Assembly (NCBI GenBank): GCA_018711885.1
Contig: DVHT01000204.1
Coordinates: 1 to 38,661 of the forward strand
Direction: 5' to 3'
DNA length: 38,661 nt
Origin: Candidatus Choladousia intestinipullorum
GTDB lineage: Bacteria > Bacillota > Clostridia > Lachnospirales > Lachnospiraceae
Shown here: one piece after another, positions 23,923 to 32,324 of the stretch
Numbering within the stretch: position 1 is the stretch's first letter
Layout of the letters: every line of letters starts with the position of its first letter
Notes under the pieces: generated by a model
Seen by the model: only the letters and a program-made list of their open reading frames with translations
Databases searched by the model: none
What the model was told of the DNA's origin: nothing
Made by a program: the position numbers and the translations under genes

Positions 23923-25578
23923 ATGAAAAGAGGAGTATTACAGTTTACGGCTTGTTGCCTGGCTGCAGGAATGACATTTTCGGGGATGAGTACTGTAGCA
24001 TTTGCAAGTAAAGATACGACACTGGCTGGTTTCAGCGGTGTACCGGCAGCAGCTGTTTCAGATGAAGGGGCAGAAACGGAACAGGAATCAGAAGAGACTG
24101 CACAGACAGAAGTCCAGGAGACGGAAGCCGCACAGACAGAGGCTCAGGAAACAGAGGCGCCGCAGACAGAAGCGGCACAGACGGAAGTTCAGGAGACAGA
24201 GCCGGTCGTAGATACGAGCATGAGCGGTGAGATGGCTTTTGCACAGTGCGATGAATATATTAATATAAGAAGCGGAGCAAGTACAGACAGCGAAGTAGTA
24301 GGTAAGGTCTACAACAATGGTTCCGTGACGATTTTAAGCCAGGTAGGTGACTGGTACGAAGTCCAGTCAGGAAATGCTACCGGATACGTAAAGACAGAGT
24401 ATTTCGCGACGGGCGCGGAAGCAGACGCGATCGCAGAGGAAGTAGCATACAACGTTGCTACCGTATATCCGGAAGCGCTTGTTGTACGTGCTGAGGCGAG
24501 CGAAGATTCCGAGCAGATCGGCATGGTCTACAGTACAGATGAGCTGGAAGTCGTTGAATACGAAGGGGACTGGATGAAGGTTGCCCTTGGCGACGGTGTT
24601 TACGGATACGTAAGTGCTTACTATGTAGGCTATGATACATATTATGCGACAGCAGAGACGCTGGAGGAAGAGCAGGCAAGACTGGATCAGGAATGGCTTG
24701 ACTATCTGGCGCAGCAGGAAGCAGAACAGGCAGCTGCAGAGCAGGCATATCTGGATGCGATCGCAGCGGAGCAGGCAGCAGCGGAACAGGCGGCTGCAGA
24801 TGCAGCAGCTCAGGCACAGGCGGAAGCTCAGGCAGTGATCGATTCTCAGGCTCAGCAGACAGCAGATGCGCAGGCGGCTGCAGAACAGGCATACCAGGAA
24901 TATCTGGATGCACAGGCAGCGGCTGACGCAGCGACACAGCAGGCCGATGAGCAGGCAGTTTATGATACGGCAGCTCAGGCACAGGCAGAATATCAGGAAT
25001 ACCTGAATGCACAGGCAGCAGCGGACGCTCAGGCGCAGCAGGAAGCAAATGCATCTGCACAGGCGCAGGCCGATGCGGAAGCAGCGGCTCAGGCAGCAGC
25101 TGATGCGGCAGCGCAGGCACAGGCAGAAGCAGACGCAGCAGCTTCAGCCGGAACAGAAGATACATCTGCAGACAGTTCAGGCTCAGAAGAGAGCTATGAA
25201 GATACTTCATCGTCATCATCGACGCTGGGACAGGAAATCGTAAACTTTGCAGTACAGTTTGTCGGAAATCCATACGTATGGGGCGGCACAAGCCTGACAA
25301 ACGGAGCTGACTGTTCCGGATTTACACAGTCTGTATTTGCAAACTTCGGCATCAGCATTCCGCGTACGGCAGCGGCACAGTCCGGCAGCGGTACACCGGT
25401 AGACCTGGGAAGCATCCAGGCAGGAGACCTTCTCTTCTACAGCGGCGGAAGCGGAATCGGACATGTAACGATCTATATGGGTAACGGACAGGTCGTACAT
25501 GCAAGCAATTCCAATACGGGAATCATCATTTCTGACTACGGTTACCGTACACCGGTTTCCGCAAGAAGATACTGGTAA
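23923..25578 (+). CDS. Secreted SH3-domain NlpC/P60 cell-wall endopeptidase
   Basis: This 551-residue exported peptidoglycan hydrolase has a signal peptide (1-29, ending VAFA) and a Thr/Glu/Gln-rich stretch with repeated QTEAQETE-like units (about 40-95). Two bacterial SH3 domains follow (about 106-165 and 182-240, with YINIRSGAS and LVVRAEAS), then an Ala/Gln coiled-coil-like linker (about 243-415) and a C-terminal NlpC/P60 domain. The catalytic residues are Cys464 (GADCSGFTQ), His514 (GIGHVTIY) and His526 (VVHAS). The enzyme likely cuts stem peptides in the cell wall. The linker carries two near-repeats of QEYLDAQAAADA, so the DNA is repetitive there. Confidence 0.93.
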   Translation: MKRGVLQFTACCLAAGMTFSGMSTVAFASKDTTLAGFSGVPAAAVSDEGAETEQESEETAQTEVQETEAAQTEAQETEAPQTEAAQTEVQETEPVVDTSMSGEMAFAQCDEYINIRSGASTDSEVVGKVYNNGSVTILSQVGDWYEVQSGNATGYVKTEYFATGAEADAIAEEVAYNVATVYPEALVVRAEASEDSEQIGMVYSTDELEVVEYEGDWMKVALGDGVYGYVSAYYVGYDTYYATAETLEEEQARLDQEWLDYLAQQEAEQAAAEQAYLDAIAAEQAAAEQAAADAAAQAQAEAQAVIDSQAQQTADAQAAAEQAYQEYLDAQAAADAATQQADEQAVYDTAAQAQAEYQEYLNAQAAADAQAQQEANASAQAQADAEAAAQAAADAAAQAQAEADAAASAGTEDTSADSSGSEESYEDTSSSSSTLGQEIVNFAVQFVGNPYVWGGTSLTNGADCSGFTQSVFANFGISIPRTAAAQSGSGTPVDLGSIQAGDLLFYSGGSGIGHVTIYMGNGQVVHASNSNTGIIISDYGYRTPVSARRYW

Positions 25579-25599
25579 AATTACATACGGCAAGATTAC

Positions 25600-25632
25600 G
25601 GGAGTCCACTGGCAACAGTGGGCTCCCTTCCA
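25600..25632 (+). terminator. Intrinsic terminator after the endopeptidase gene
   Basis: GGGAGTCCACT and AGTGGGCTCCC pair around GGCAAC and are followed by TTCC; the T-run is short. Confidence 0.6.
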
Positions 25633-25676
25633 ATTGTAAGCACTTATCCTCTCTGTGATAAATCTTTTCGTAAATC

Positions 25677-25705
25677 TTGCACGATAAAAAGGAAGGTGAT
25701 ATACT
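25677..25705 (+). promoter_or_regulatory. Sigma-A-type promoter for xpaC-telA
   Basis: TTGCAC (25677-25682) and TATACT (25700-25705) are 17 bp apart. The transcript therefore begins after 25705, so the xpaC start must be the ATG at 25737 and not an upstream TTG that coincides with the -35 box. Confidence 0.65.
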
Positions 25706-25736
25706 CAATGCAAATAATTTTCGGGAGACGACAGCA

Positions 25737-27032
25737 ATGACAAAGAATGACTGGTATGAGGCCGGCGACCAGATAAAAAAGCTGGTACAGGATGCAGTAG
25801 ACAGCAAGGATTTTTCACAGTTGAGCGATACGATCACAAACGTGGTAAATGAGACTGTGAACGGACTTCAGTCGGCATTAAAAGAGAATCTGTCACAGAA
25901 GCCGCAGGGAGGGCAGACGGGACAGAAGAGGTCGTCTGCCGCAAATCCCTATGAGTATACGAATCGTGAAGCGGCGCAGCGGATCAAAAGGAACCTGCAG
26001 GAAAAACGCAAGAAGGCGAAGGAAGAGACAAAGGACAGGGCGCACAAGCCGGTCAGAGTGAAGATAAAAGCTCCGGGAGAAATATCCGGGACTCTTCTGA
26101 AATGGTTCGGCTACAGTATGGGCGGCGTGTTCGGGCTGTCGCTGATCATCTATATTGTAGTGGCAGTGACTGGCGGGTTCTTTGCTGTGGATACGGCGAC
26201 GGGAGTCCTCACCGTATTTTTTTTGGCAAGCGTACTGCTGGGAGCGGCCGGGAGCAGCAGGGCCGGCCTTGCAAAACGTTTCCGCAGATATCAGGAGATT
26301 ATCGGGAACAGGACTTACTGTTTAGTGGAAGAGCTGGCTGCCGCAGTCGGAAGAAGCTGCAAGTTTGTCGGCAGAGACTTGAGAAAAATGATCAGCCGCG
26401 GATTTTTCAGGGAAGGCTATATGGACCGCAAAGGCACGCTCCTGATCACAGACCAGTCCACCTACCAGCAGTATCTGGCCACACAGGCAGAATATGAACG
26501 GAGGGGTCTGGAGGAGGAGAAGAGACGGGAGCAGGAGAGACGGAATTCCCGGAACGGGGAGAAAAGGAATTCCCCGGAAAAAAGGGAGATGCCGCCGCAG
26601 TGCCAGGAGCTGATCGAGGAAGGACAGAAGTATATTGCGCATATAAGGGAGTGCAATGAACGGATAGAGGGCCAGGAGTTTTCGAAGAAACTGGACAGGC
26701 TTGAGCTTGTCATTACCAGGATCTTTTGTGAAGTGGAAAAGGATCCGGAGGACGCCGGGGAACTGAAAAAGATGATGAGTTATTATCTTCCGACGACGAA
26801 AAAACTGCTGGACGCCTATTGTGAGATGGATGAACAGCCGATTGCAGGCGAGAATGTGGAGAACACAAAAAGAGAGATTGAGAACGCACTTGATACGTTA
26901 AACACGGCGTTTGAGAAATTGCTGGATGGCTTTTTTGAAGAGAAGGCGTGGGATATCTCATCCGATATCCAGGTGCTCCAGAATATGCTTGCCCAGGAAG
27001 GACTGACAGGAACGGATTTTACACGGAAATGA
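25737..27032 (+). CDS. XpaC-like protein (5-bromo-4-chloroindolyl phosphate hydrolysis family)
   Basis: This 431-residue membrane protein starts MTKNDWYEAGDQIKKLVQDAVDS. Two hydrophobic segments follow (about 120-145 and 150-168), then a cytoplasmic part with RFRRYQEIIGNRTYCLVEELA, GRDLRKMISRGFFREGYMD and a charged EEEKRREQERR segment, and a helical C-terminus. This order matches the XpaC family, which is named after a phosphatase-plate phenotype but has no settled biochemical activity. It is followed after 13 bases by telA, the conserved partner. GGGAG lies 9 bases before the start. Confidence 0.82.
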   Translation: MTKNDWYEAGDQIKKLVQDAVDSKDFSQLSDTITNVVNETVNGLQSALKENLSQKPQGGQTGQKRSSAANPYEYTNREAAQRIKRNLQEKRKKAKEETKDRAHKPVRVKIKAPGEISGTLLKWFGYSMGGVFGLSLIIYIVVAVTGGFFAVDTATGVLTVFFLASVLLGAAGSSRAGLAKRFRRYQEIIGNRTYCLVEELAAAVGRSCKFVGRDLRKMISRGFFREGYMDRKGTLLITDQSTYQQYLATQAEYERRGLEEEKRREQERRNSRNGEKRNSPEKREMPPQCQELIEEGQKYIAHIRECNERIEGQEFSKKLDRLELVITRIFCEVEKDPEDAGELKKMMSYYLPTTKKLLDAYCEMDEQPIAGENVENTKREIENALDTLNTAFEKLLDGFFEEKAWDISSDIQVLQNMLAQEGLTGTDFTRK

Positions 27033-27045
27033 GGAGGAAAGCGAA

Positions 27046-28191
27046 ATGAGTGACCAGTTTAAAGACTTTGCTGACGCGCCGGCTCCGGTGCTGACGTTTG
27101 GAGAACCGGAACCGCAGGAACCGGTAAAGGAAGAGGTAAAAGAGAGAGAAGATCCGCAGCTTTCCGAAGAGATGCTGACGGAGGAAGAACGGAAAATGGT
27201 AGATGATTTCAGCCGTCAGATCAACCTGCATGATTCGAACGGGATTCTGAAGTACGGCGTTGGGACGCAGAAGAAGATGGCGGATTTTTCGGAAAATGCC
27301 TTAAAGAATGTCAGGACGAAGGATCTGGGCGAGGTCGGCGATATGATCTCCAATCTTGTGACAGAGCTGAAGAGCTTTGATGCAGAGGAAGAAGAGAAAG
27401 GTTTCTTTGGCTTTTTCAAAAAATCCGGCAACAAGCTGAATACGATGAAAGCAAAATACGAAAAAGCGGAAGTAAATGTGGAAAAGATCTGTGAGGTCCT
27501 GGAGGGCCATCAGATGCAGCTGATGAAAGATGTTGCGGTCCTTGATAAGATGTACGGGCTGAACCTTTCTTATTTTAAAGAGCTGTCGATGTATATTCTG
27601 GCCGGAAAGAAGCGGCTTTCTGAAGTGCGCCGGACAGAGCTTGCCGGCCTGATCGATAAGGCGGATAAAACCGGTCTTCCGGAGGATGCACAGGCGGCCA
27701 GAGATCTGGAGTCCCTGTGTGAACGTTTTGAGAAAAAGATCCATGACCTGGAGCTGACGAGGATGATCGCGATTCAGACGGCGCCTCAGATCCGTCTTGT
27801 ACAGTCCAGCGATTCCCTGATGATCGAGAAGATCCAGTCAACAGTAGTAAATACGGTTCCCCTCTGGAAGAGCCAGATGGTTATTGCGCTCGGCGTGGAA
27901 CATGCGAATCAGGCGGCAAAGGCACAGAGAGAAGTGACGGATATGACGAATGAGCTTCTCAGAAAAAATGCGGCGGCGCTCAAAACTGCCACGGTGGAGA
28001 GCGCGAAGGAGTCTGAGCGGGGAATTGTGGATCTTGAAACGCTGAAATCGACGAATGCGGCGCTTATTTCCACGTTTGATGAAGTGATCAGGATCCAGGA
28101 GGACGGAAGACAGAAACGACGCGCTGCCGAGGCAGAATTAAACAAAATGGAAGCAGAGCTGAAGAAGAAGCTTCTCGATATCCACAGATAG
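27046..28191 (+). CDS. Toxic-anion-resistance TelA/YaaN-family protein
   Basis: This 381-residue, largely alpha-helical protein matches PF05816 (TelA). Motifs are MVDDFSRQINLHDSNGILKYGVGTQKKMADFSE near the N-terminus, FGFFKKSGNKL (about 125), DVAVLDKMYGLNLSYFKELSMYILAGKKRL and the central QTAPQIRLVQSSDSLMIEKIQSTVVNTVPLWKSQM. It ends in a charged coiled coil. The family is linked to tellurite and nisin tolerance and cell-envelope stress, with the mechanism unknown. It is cotranscribed with xpaC. Confidence 0.9.
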   Translation: MSDQFKDFADAPAPVLTFGEPEPQEPVKEEVKEREDPQLSEEMLTEEERKMVDDFSRQINLHDSNGILKYGVGTQKKMADFSENALKNVRTKDLGEVGDMISNLVTELKSFDAEEEEKGFFGFFKKSGNKLNTMKAKYEKAEVNVEKICEVLEGHQMQLMKDVAVLDKMYGLNLSYFKELSMYILAGKKRLSEVRRTELAGLIDKADKTGLPEDAQAARDLESLCERFEKKIHDLELTRMIAIQTAPQIRLVQSSDSLMIEKIQSTVVNTVPLWKSQMVIALGVEHANQAAKAQREVTDMTNELLRKNAAALKTATVESAKESERGIVDLETLKSTNAALISTFDEVIRIQEDGRQKRRAAEAELNKMEAELKKKLLDIHR

Positions 28192-28211
28192 AGCGGCAGA
28201 GGCAAAAAGAC

Positions 28212-28240
28212 TTGACGTAAACGGCTTCGGGCGATAAAAT
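28212..28240 (+). promoter_or_regulatory. Sigma-A-type promoter for the aminotransferase
   Basis: TTGACG (28212-28217) and TAAAAT (28235-28240) are 17 bp apart. A small stem-loop, GCGGAC-AAAT-GTCCGC (28262-28277), follows in the leader. Confidence 0.6.
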
Positions 28241-28314
28241 AAAAAAAGCGGGCTTTTACATGCGGACAAATGTCCGCGAAATAAAGACATCTGCAGAAAT
28301 GAGGAGGAGACATT

Positions 28315-29604
28315 ATGAAACCGTATAAAGAGATGACCCGAGAAGAGCTTTTACAGGAAAAGGCGTCACTGGAAGCCAGATTCAATGAAGTAAAAGCAAA
28401 AGGATTAAAGCTTGACATGTCGCGCGGAAAGCCGTCAAAAGAACAGCTGGAACTCTCCAATGGCATGATGGATGTGCTGAACAGCAGCTCCGATATGTTA
28501 TGCGAGGCAGGTGTGGACTGCAGAAACTATGGAATTATGGATGGCATTCCTGAGGCGAGAAGACTGCTTGCCGATATGTCTGAAGTTCCGGAAAAGAATA
28601 TTCTGATCTATGGGAATTCCAGCCTGAATGTCATGTTTGATACAGTTTCCCGTGCAATGACGATGGGTGTCTGCGGCCATACGCCCTGGGGCAAACTGGA
28701 TAAGGTAAAATTCCTCTGTCCGGTTCCCGGATATGACAGACATTTTGGCATTACAGAATTTTTTGGGATTGAGATGATCAATGTACCGCTGCTTGAGACC
28801 GGACCGGATATGGATATGGTGGAAAAGCTGGTGGCAGAGGATGACGCGATCAAAGGTATCTGGTGTGTACCGAAGTATTCCAATCCGACCGGTATTTCTT
28901 ATTCAGATGAAACGGTCAGAAGATTTGCGCATCTGAAGCCGGCTGCGCCTGATTTCCGTATTTTCTGGGATAATGCGTACTCAATCCACCATCTGTATGA
29001 GGATGACCAGGACGTGATCCTTGAATTGCTCACAGAATGCGAAAAAGCAGGAACAGAAGATATGGTGTATAAGTTTATCTCGACATCGAAGGTAACTTTC
29101 CCGGGATCCGGTATCGCGGCTATGGCTGCTTCCGAAGCAAACCTTGCGGATGCGAGAAGAGCCATGTTTTATCAGACGATCGGACACGACAAACTGAACC
29201 AGCTGCGTCATGTACGCTTCTTTAAGGATATGGACGGAATGCGCGCCCACATGAAAAAACATGCTGATATTCTCCGCCCTAAGTTTGAGGCGGTTCTGGA
29301 TGTTTTTGAGAAAGAGCTCGGCGGTCTTGAAATTGGAAGCTGGGTGAAACCGAAGGGCGGCTACTTCATTTCATTCGACGCGCTGGAAGGCTGCGCAAAG
29401 AAGATCGTGGCAATGGCAAAAGAAGCAGGTGTGACGCTTACGGGAGCCGGGGCTACTTTCCCGTACGGAAAAGATCCGAAAGACAGCAATATCCGTATTG
29501 CACCTTCTTTCCCGGAACCGGAAGAACTCTCTCTGGCTGCAGAGATCTTTGTATTGAGCGTGAAGCTTGTGAGTCTGGAGAAACTGCTTGCCCTGCGTTC
29601 TTAA
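28315..29604 (+). CDS. PLP-dependent aminotransferase, aspartate aminotransferase type (PF12897)
   Basis: This 429-residue enzyme belongs to the fold-type I branch often annotated as aspartate aminotransferase or MocR-like aminotransferase. It shows LDMSRGKPSKEQLELSNGM near the start, IWCVPKYSNPTGISYSDETV (about 182-201), FRIFWDNAYSIHHLYEDD, the pyridoxal lysine in FISTSKVTFPGSGIAAM, and the substrate-carboxylate-binding arginine near NIRIAPSFP. There is no DNA-binding domain, so it is an enzyme and not a MocR regulator. GAGGAGGAGA precedes the start. Confidence 0.87.
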   Translation: MKPYKEMTREELLQEKASLEARFNEVKAKGLKLDMSRGKPSKEQLELSNGMMDVLNSSSDMLCEAGVDCRNYGIMDGIPEARRLLADMSEVPEKNILIYGNSSLNVMFDTVSRAMTMGVCGHTPWGKLDKVKFLCPVPGYDRHFGITEFFGIEMINVPLLETGPDMDMVEKLVAEDDAIKGIWCVPKYSNPTGISYSDETVRRFAHLKPAAPDFRIFWDNAYSIHHLYEDDQDVILELLTECEKAGTEDMVYKFISTSKVTFPGSGIAAMAASEANLADARRAMFYQTIGHDKLNQLRHVRFFKDMDGMRAHMKKHADILRPKFEAVLDVFEKELGGLEIGSWVKPKGGYFISFDALEGCAKKIVAMAKEAGVTLTGAGATFPYGKDPKDSNIRIAPSFPEPEELSLAAEIFVLSVKLVSLEKLLALRS

Positions 29605-29616
29605 TTAGGATATAAT
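29588..29616 (+). promoter_or_regulatory. Sigma-A-type promoter inside the 3' end of the aminotransferase gene
   Basis: TTGCCC (29588-29593) and TATAAT (29611-29616) are 17 bp apart, about 85 bp before the membrane-protein gene. GACAGC/GCTGTC in the leader (about 29628-29650) can form a small stem. Confidence 0.6.
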
Positions 29617-29701
29617 GGACAGAAAGGACAGCCGTGAAAGTGTGCTGTCATTCCAGAGAAATCAGGAAAGAGAAATAAGACGCAGGAGGAACTGATTAAC
29701 A

Positions 29702-30949
29702 ATGAAGCAGGATATCAATCAAAAAGAACCGTCCGGATCTGTCCAGCAGCAGGAACCAGCCGGTACGAGGACTGCAGATACAAAGAAAGAGCCTGTACAG
29801 GCCAGCCGTCCGCGCCGGAAAATGAAAAGCGGCCCGCATATATACGGACAGGAAGACGGCGGGATCAATGCTCAGGAATACGGCCGTCAGGGTACAGTGC
29901 GAAGAACGGTACAGGGCGATCCTTCCGGGGCGTCCAGGAGGACAGTCCAGAGGAATCCGGCACAGAGCCAGCCGGCACGTCAGGGAGGCCAGACGGCGGG
30001 ACAGCCGCCGCGCCAGGGAAATCCGGCGCAGGGAAGACCTGTGCGTCAGGGAGGCCCGGTACAGGGCCAGCCCATGCGGCAGGGACGCCAGATGGCGGGA
30101 CAGCCGCCGCGTCAGGGCAGTCCGGTCCCGGGAATGGCAGGAAGGCCGATGATGCCTGCTTCAGGATATCAGCCGCGTCAGGTGATGGAGACAGCGAGGG
30201 GAATGCTGAGATCCCCGATCTTTCTCGTGGTCTCTGTGCTGTTTACGATTAATTTTATCTGTTCTATAGCTGCTATTTTCCTCGGACAGATGAACTATTC
30301 CCAGATCATCAGACTGATCCAGGGAATTGATTTCCCGGGACAGGTATCCGGCTATATCAGCACGGTGACAACGATTTTATCGGTACTGGATTCCGGTGCG
30401 CTGCTTGCGAACCTCGCGCTGCATATTCCGTCTCTGCTTTTCTGTATCGGATTGTGGGCGGTATACGCCGCTGCGCGCCGGGCAGACGGAGAAATGCCGG
30501 GAGCCGGATTCGGATTTTTGAAAGCGACGGTTATCATTAATATGATCGTTGCGTGTGTGGTGATGGCGATTATCCTGATCCTGATGGTAGCAGTTGTGAT
30601 CGCTTCCTGGATTTCAGGCACGATTCCGATCATGGTGCTCTCTGCGGTTGTACTCGTAGTGACGATTACAGTCGTAATGATGATCATTATGTATTATTTC
30701 TGCTATCTGGCGACGATCAAGACGTGCAGACTGAACAGCATGGCAGGAGAGAGCTACGGCAAGGTATCTGCATATGTGGCAGTGATCCACATCATACTTG
30801 CTCTGAGTTCTATCGTGAATCTGCTGTCCGGTATTGTCAATTCGGAGATCGCAAATATCATAGGAGCGATTGGAAGTATGGGCTGGATGCTCCTGTTCGC
30901 AGTATGGCTCTTCCTGTACAGAAGCAAAATGGAAGAGTACGAGGAATAA
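29702..30949 (+). CDS. Uncharacterised membrane protein with Gln/Arg/Pro-rich N-terminal repeats
   Basis: I do not recognise a named family. The 415 residues begin with about 160 polar, disordered residues rich in Gln, Pro, Arg and Gly. These include four or five copies of a unit like RQGNPAQGRPV (about 95-145). About five hydrophobic helices follow from residue 170 on, one cluster being very rich in Ile and Val (VIINMIVACVVMAIILILMVAVVIASW). The protein ends with a charged tail, YRSKMEEYEE. The N-terminus is strongly basic and probably cytoplasmic. The ribosome binding site GGAGG is 12 bases before the ATG, longer than ideal. A terminator hairpin follows. Confidence 0.75.
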   Translation: MKQDINQKEPSGSVQQQEPAGTRTADTKKEPVQASRPRRKMKSGPHIYGQEDGGINAQEYGRQGTVRRTVQGDPSGASRRTVQRNPAQSQPARQGGQTAGQPPRQGNPAQGRPVRQGGPVQGQPMRQGRQMAGQPPRQGSPVPGMAGRPMMPASGYQPRQVMETARGMLRSPIFLVVSVLFTINFICSIAAIFLGQMNYSQIIRLIQGIDFPGQVSGYISTVTTILSVLDSGALLANLALHIPSLLFCIGLWAVYAAARRADGEMPGAGFGFLKATVIINMIVACVVMAIILILMVAVVIASWISGTIPIMVLSAVVLVVTITVVMMIIMYYFCYLATIKTCRLNSMAGESYGKVSAYVAVIHIILALSSIVNLLSGIVNSEIANIIGAIGSMGWMLLFAVWLFLYRSKMEEYEE

Positions 30950-30972
30950 ACGGAATTTACATAAAAATACGG

Positions 30973-31040
30973 ACTGCCGCAAATGCAGAAGACTTCTCCG
31001 GATGGGAGAGATCGCACTGCTGCCTGCGGCAGTTTTCTTT
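30973..31040 (+). terminator. Intrinsic terminator after the membrane-protein gene
   Basis: ACTGCCGCA and TGCGGCAGT pair around an inner hairpin (CTTCTCC/GGGAGAG) and are followed by TTTCTTTTT. Confidence 0.75.
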
Positions 31041-31068
31041 TTGCGGACGGAGGATCGAGAAGTTACAT

Positions 31069-31097
31069 TTGCAAAAGAAACGTTTTTGGTGTACTAT
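31069..31097 (+). promoter_or_regulatory. Possible promoter for the COG0523 gene pair
   Basis: TTGCAA (31069-31074) and TACTAT (31092-31097) are 17 bp apart, 62 bp before the start. No palindrome resembling a Gram-positive Zur box was seen here. Confidence 0.45.
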
Positions 31098-31159
31098 ACA
31101 GTCTGACAGACAAACATCAGGGCCGTGCAGGCCCGGAAATGCCAGAAAGAAGGATGAAC

Positions 31160-32281
31160 ATGACAAAGGTAGACATTATTTCAGGTTTTTTAGGCGCAGG
31201 GAAGACAACACTGATCAAAAAACTGATTCAGGATGTGTTCTCCGGCCAGAAGATTGTACTGATTGAGAATGAGTTTGGAGAAATCGGGATCGACGGCGGT
31301 TTTCTGAAAGATGCGGGGATCAATATTACGGAGATGAATTCCGGATGCATCTGCTGTTCTCTTGTGGGAGATTTCGGGAAAGCGCTGAAGGAAGTAACGG
31401 AAAAGTTTTCTCCGGACCGTATTATTATTGAGCCATCCGGAGTGGGAAAACTTTCTGACGTAAGAGCTGCTGTTGAAAATGCTGCCGAAGACGCGGGACT
31501 CGTTCTGAATGCTCTGACGACAGTGGCAGACGCTTCTAAGATTAAAATGTACATGAAGAATTTCGGAGAGTTTTACAATAATCAGATCGAGAACGCGGCG
31601 GCTGTGATTCTGAGCCGGACACAGAAGCTTTCAGAAGAAAAGCAGATGAAGGCGGCAGAACTGATCCGTGAGAAGAATCCGAAAGCAGTCATCGTGACGA
31701 CGCCGTGGGATGAGCTTACAGGAAGCCAGATCCTGGAAGCGATGGAAGGTACCGACGCGCTGGCACAGAAGCTTCTGGAAGAGGTGCATGTACATGAGCA
31801 CCATCATGACCATGACCACGAGCATCACCATCATGAACACGGAGAGGAGTGCGGATGCGGTCATGAGCACCATCATCATGAACACGGAGAGGAATGCGGA
31901 TGCGGCCATGAGCACCATCATGACCATGAACACGAACATGAGCATCACCATCATGAACATGGAGAAGCGTGCGGATGCGGACACCATCATCATGATCATG
32001 ATGCGGATGAGGTCTTTACTTCCTGGGGACGCGAGACGCCGAGAAAGTACACGAGAGAAGAAGTGGAGCATATTATGAAGACGCTGTCTGACTCGGAAGA
32101 ATACGGCGTGGTACTGCGTGCAAAAGGAATGCTTCCGTGTGCGGACGGGACATGGATCCATTTTGATCTGGTTCCGGGAGAATATGAGATCAGAACGGGA
32201 AGTTCCGATTATACCGGAAGACTGTGCGTGATCGGCTCCAACCTCCGCGAGGACGAACTTTCCCGGCTGTTCTGTCTGTAA
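31160..32281 (+). CDS. COG0523 (CobW/G3E) GTPase with a His-rich metal-binding insert
   Basis: This 373-residue GTPase is likely a metal chaperone or metallocofactor insertase. Walker A is GFLGAGKTT (residues 9-17), the metal-binding CxCC motif of the family is GCICCSL (Cys63, Cys65, Cys66), and IIIEPSGVGK is the switch region. Residues about 210-283 form an insert of His, Glu and Asp with three repeats of HHHHEHGE-x-CGCG, an obvious metal sponge. The CobW C-terminal domain (EVFTSWGRETPRKYT to the end) follows. I chose the ATG at 31160 with AGAAAGAAGG about 6 bases before it; 31154 is an in-frame alternative. The metal (zinc, nickel or cobalt) cannot be read from the sequence. Confidence 0.9.
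   Translation: MTKVDIISGFLGAGKTTLIKKLIQDVFSGQKIVLIENEFGEIGIDGGFLKDAGINITEMNSGCICCSLVGDFGKALKEVTEKFSPDRIIIEPSGVGKLSDVRAAVENAAEDAGLVLNALTTVADASKIKMYMKNFGEFYNNQIENAAAVILSRTQKLSEEKQMKAAELIREKNPKAVIVTTPWDELTGSQILEAMEGTDALAQKLLEEVHVHEHHHDHDHEHHHHEHGEECGCGHEHHHHEHGEECGCGHEHHHDHEHEHEHHHHEHGEACGCGHHHHDHDADEVFTSWGRETPRKYTREEVEHIMKTLSDSEEYGVVLRAKGMLPCADGTWIHFDLVPGEYEIRTGSSDYTGRLCVIGSNLREDELSRLFCL
31832..31980 (+). repeat. Tandem DNA repeats coding the His/Cys-rich insert
   Basis: Three near-identical units, each CATGAACAYGGAGA followed within a few bases by TGCGGATGCGG, lie at about 31832-31860, 31877-31905 and 31952-31980, with CAT/CAC-rich spacers. The copy number may vary between strains by slippage or recombination. 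Confidence 0.8.
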
Positions 32282-32324
32282 GACAGACACCGGATCATTA
32301 TTATAGTAGAAAGAGTGATGGATC

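Noticed and set aside
24649-25170. CRISPR-like or satellite repeat
   Set aside because: The periodic DNA here is coding low-complexity Ala/Gln sequence within one intact gene, without constant spacers.
31069-31160. Zur box before the COG0523 pair
   Set aside because: I searched for a TCGTAATNATTACGA-like palindrome and saw none in the leader or promoter.
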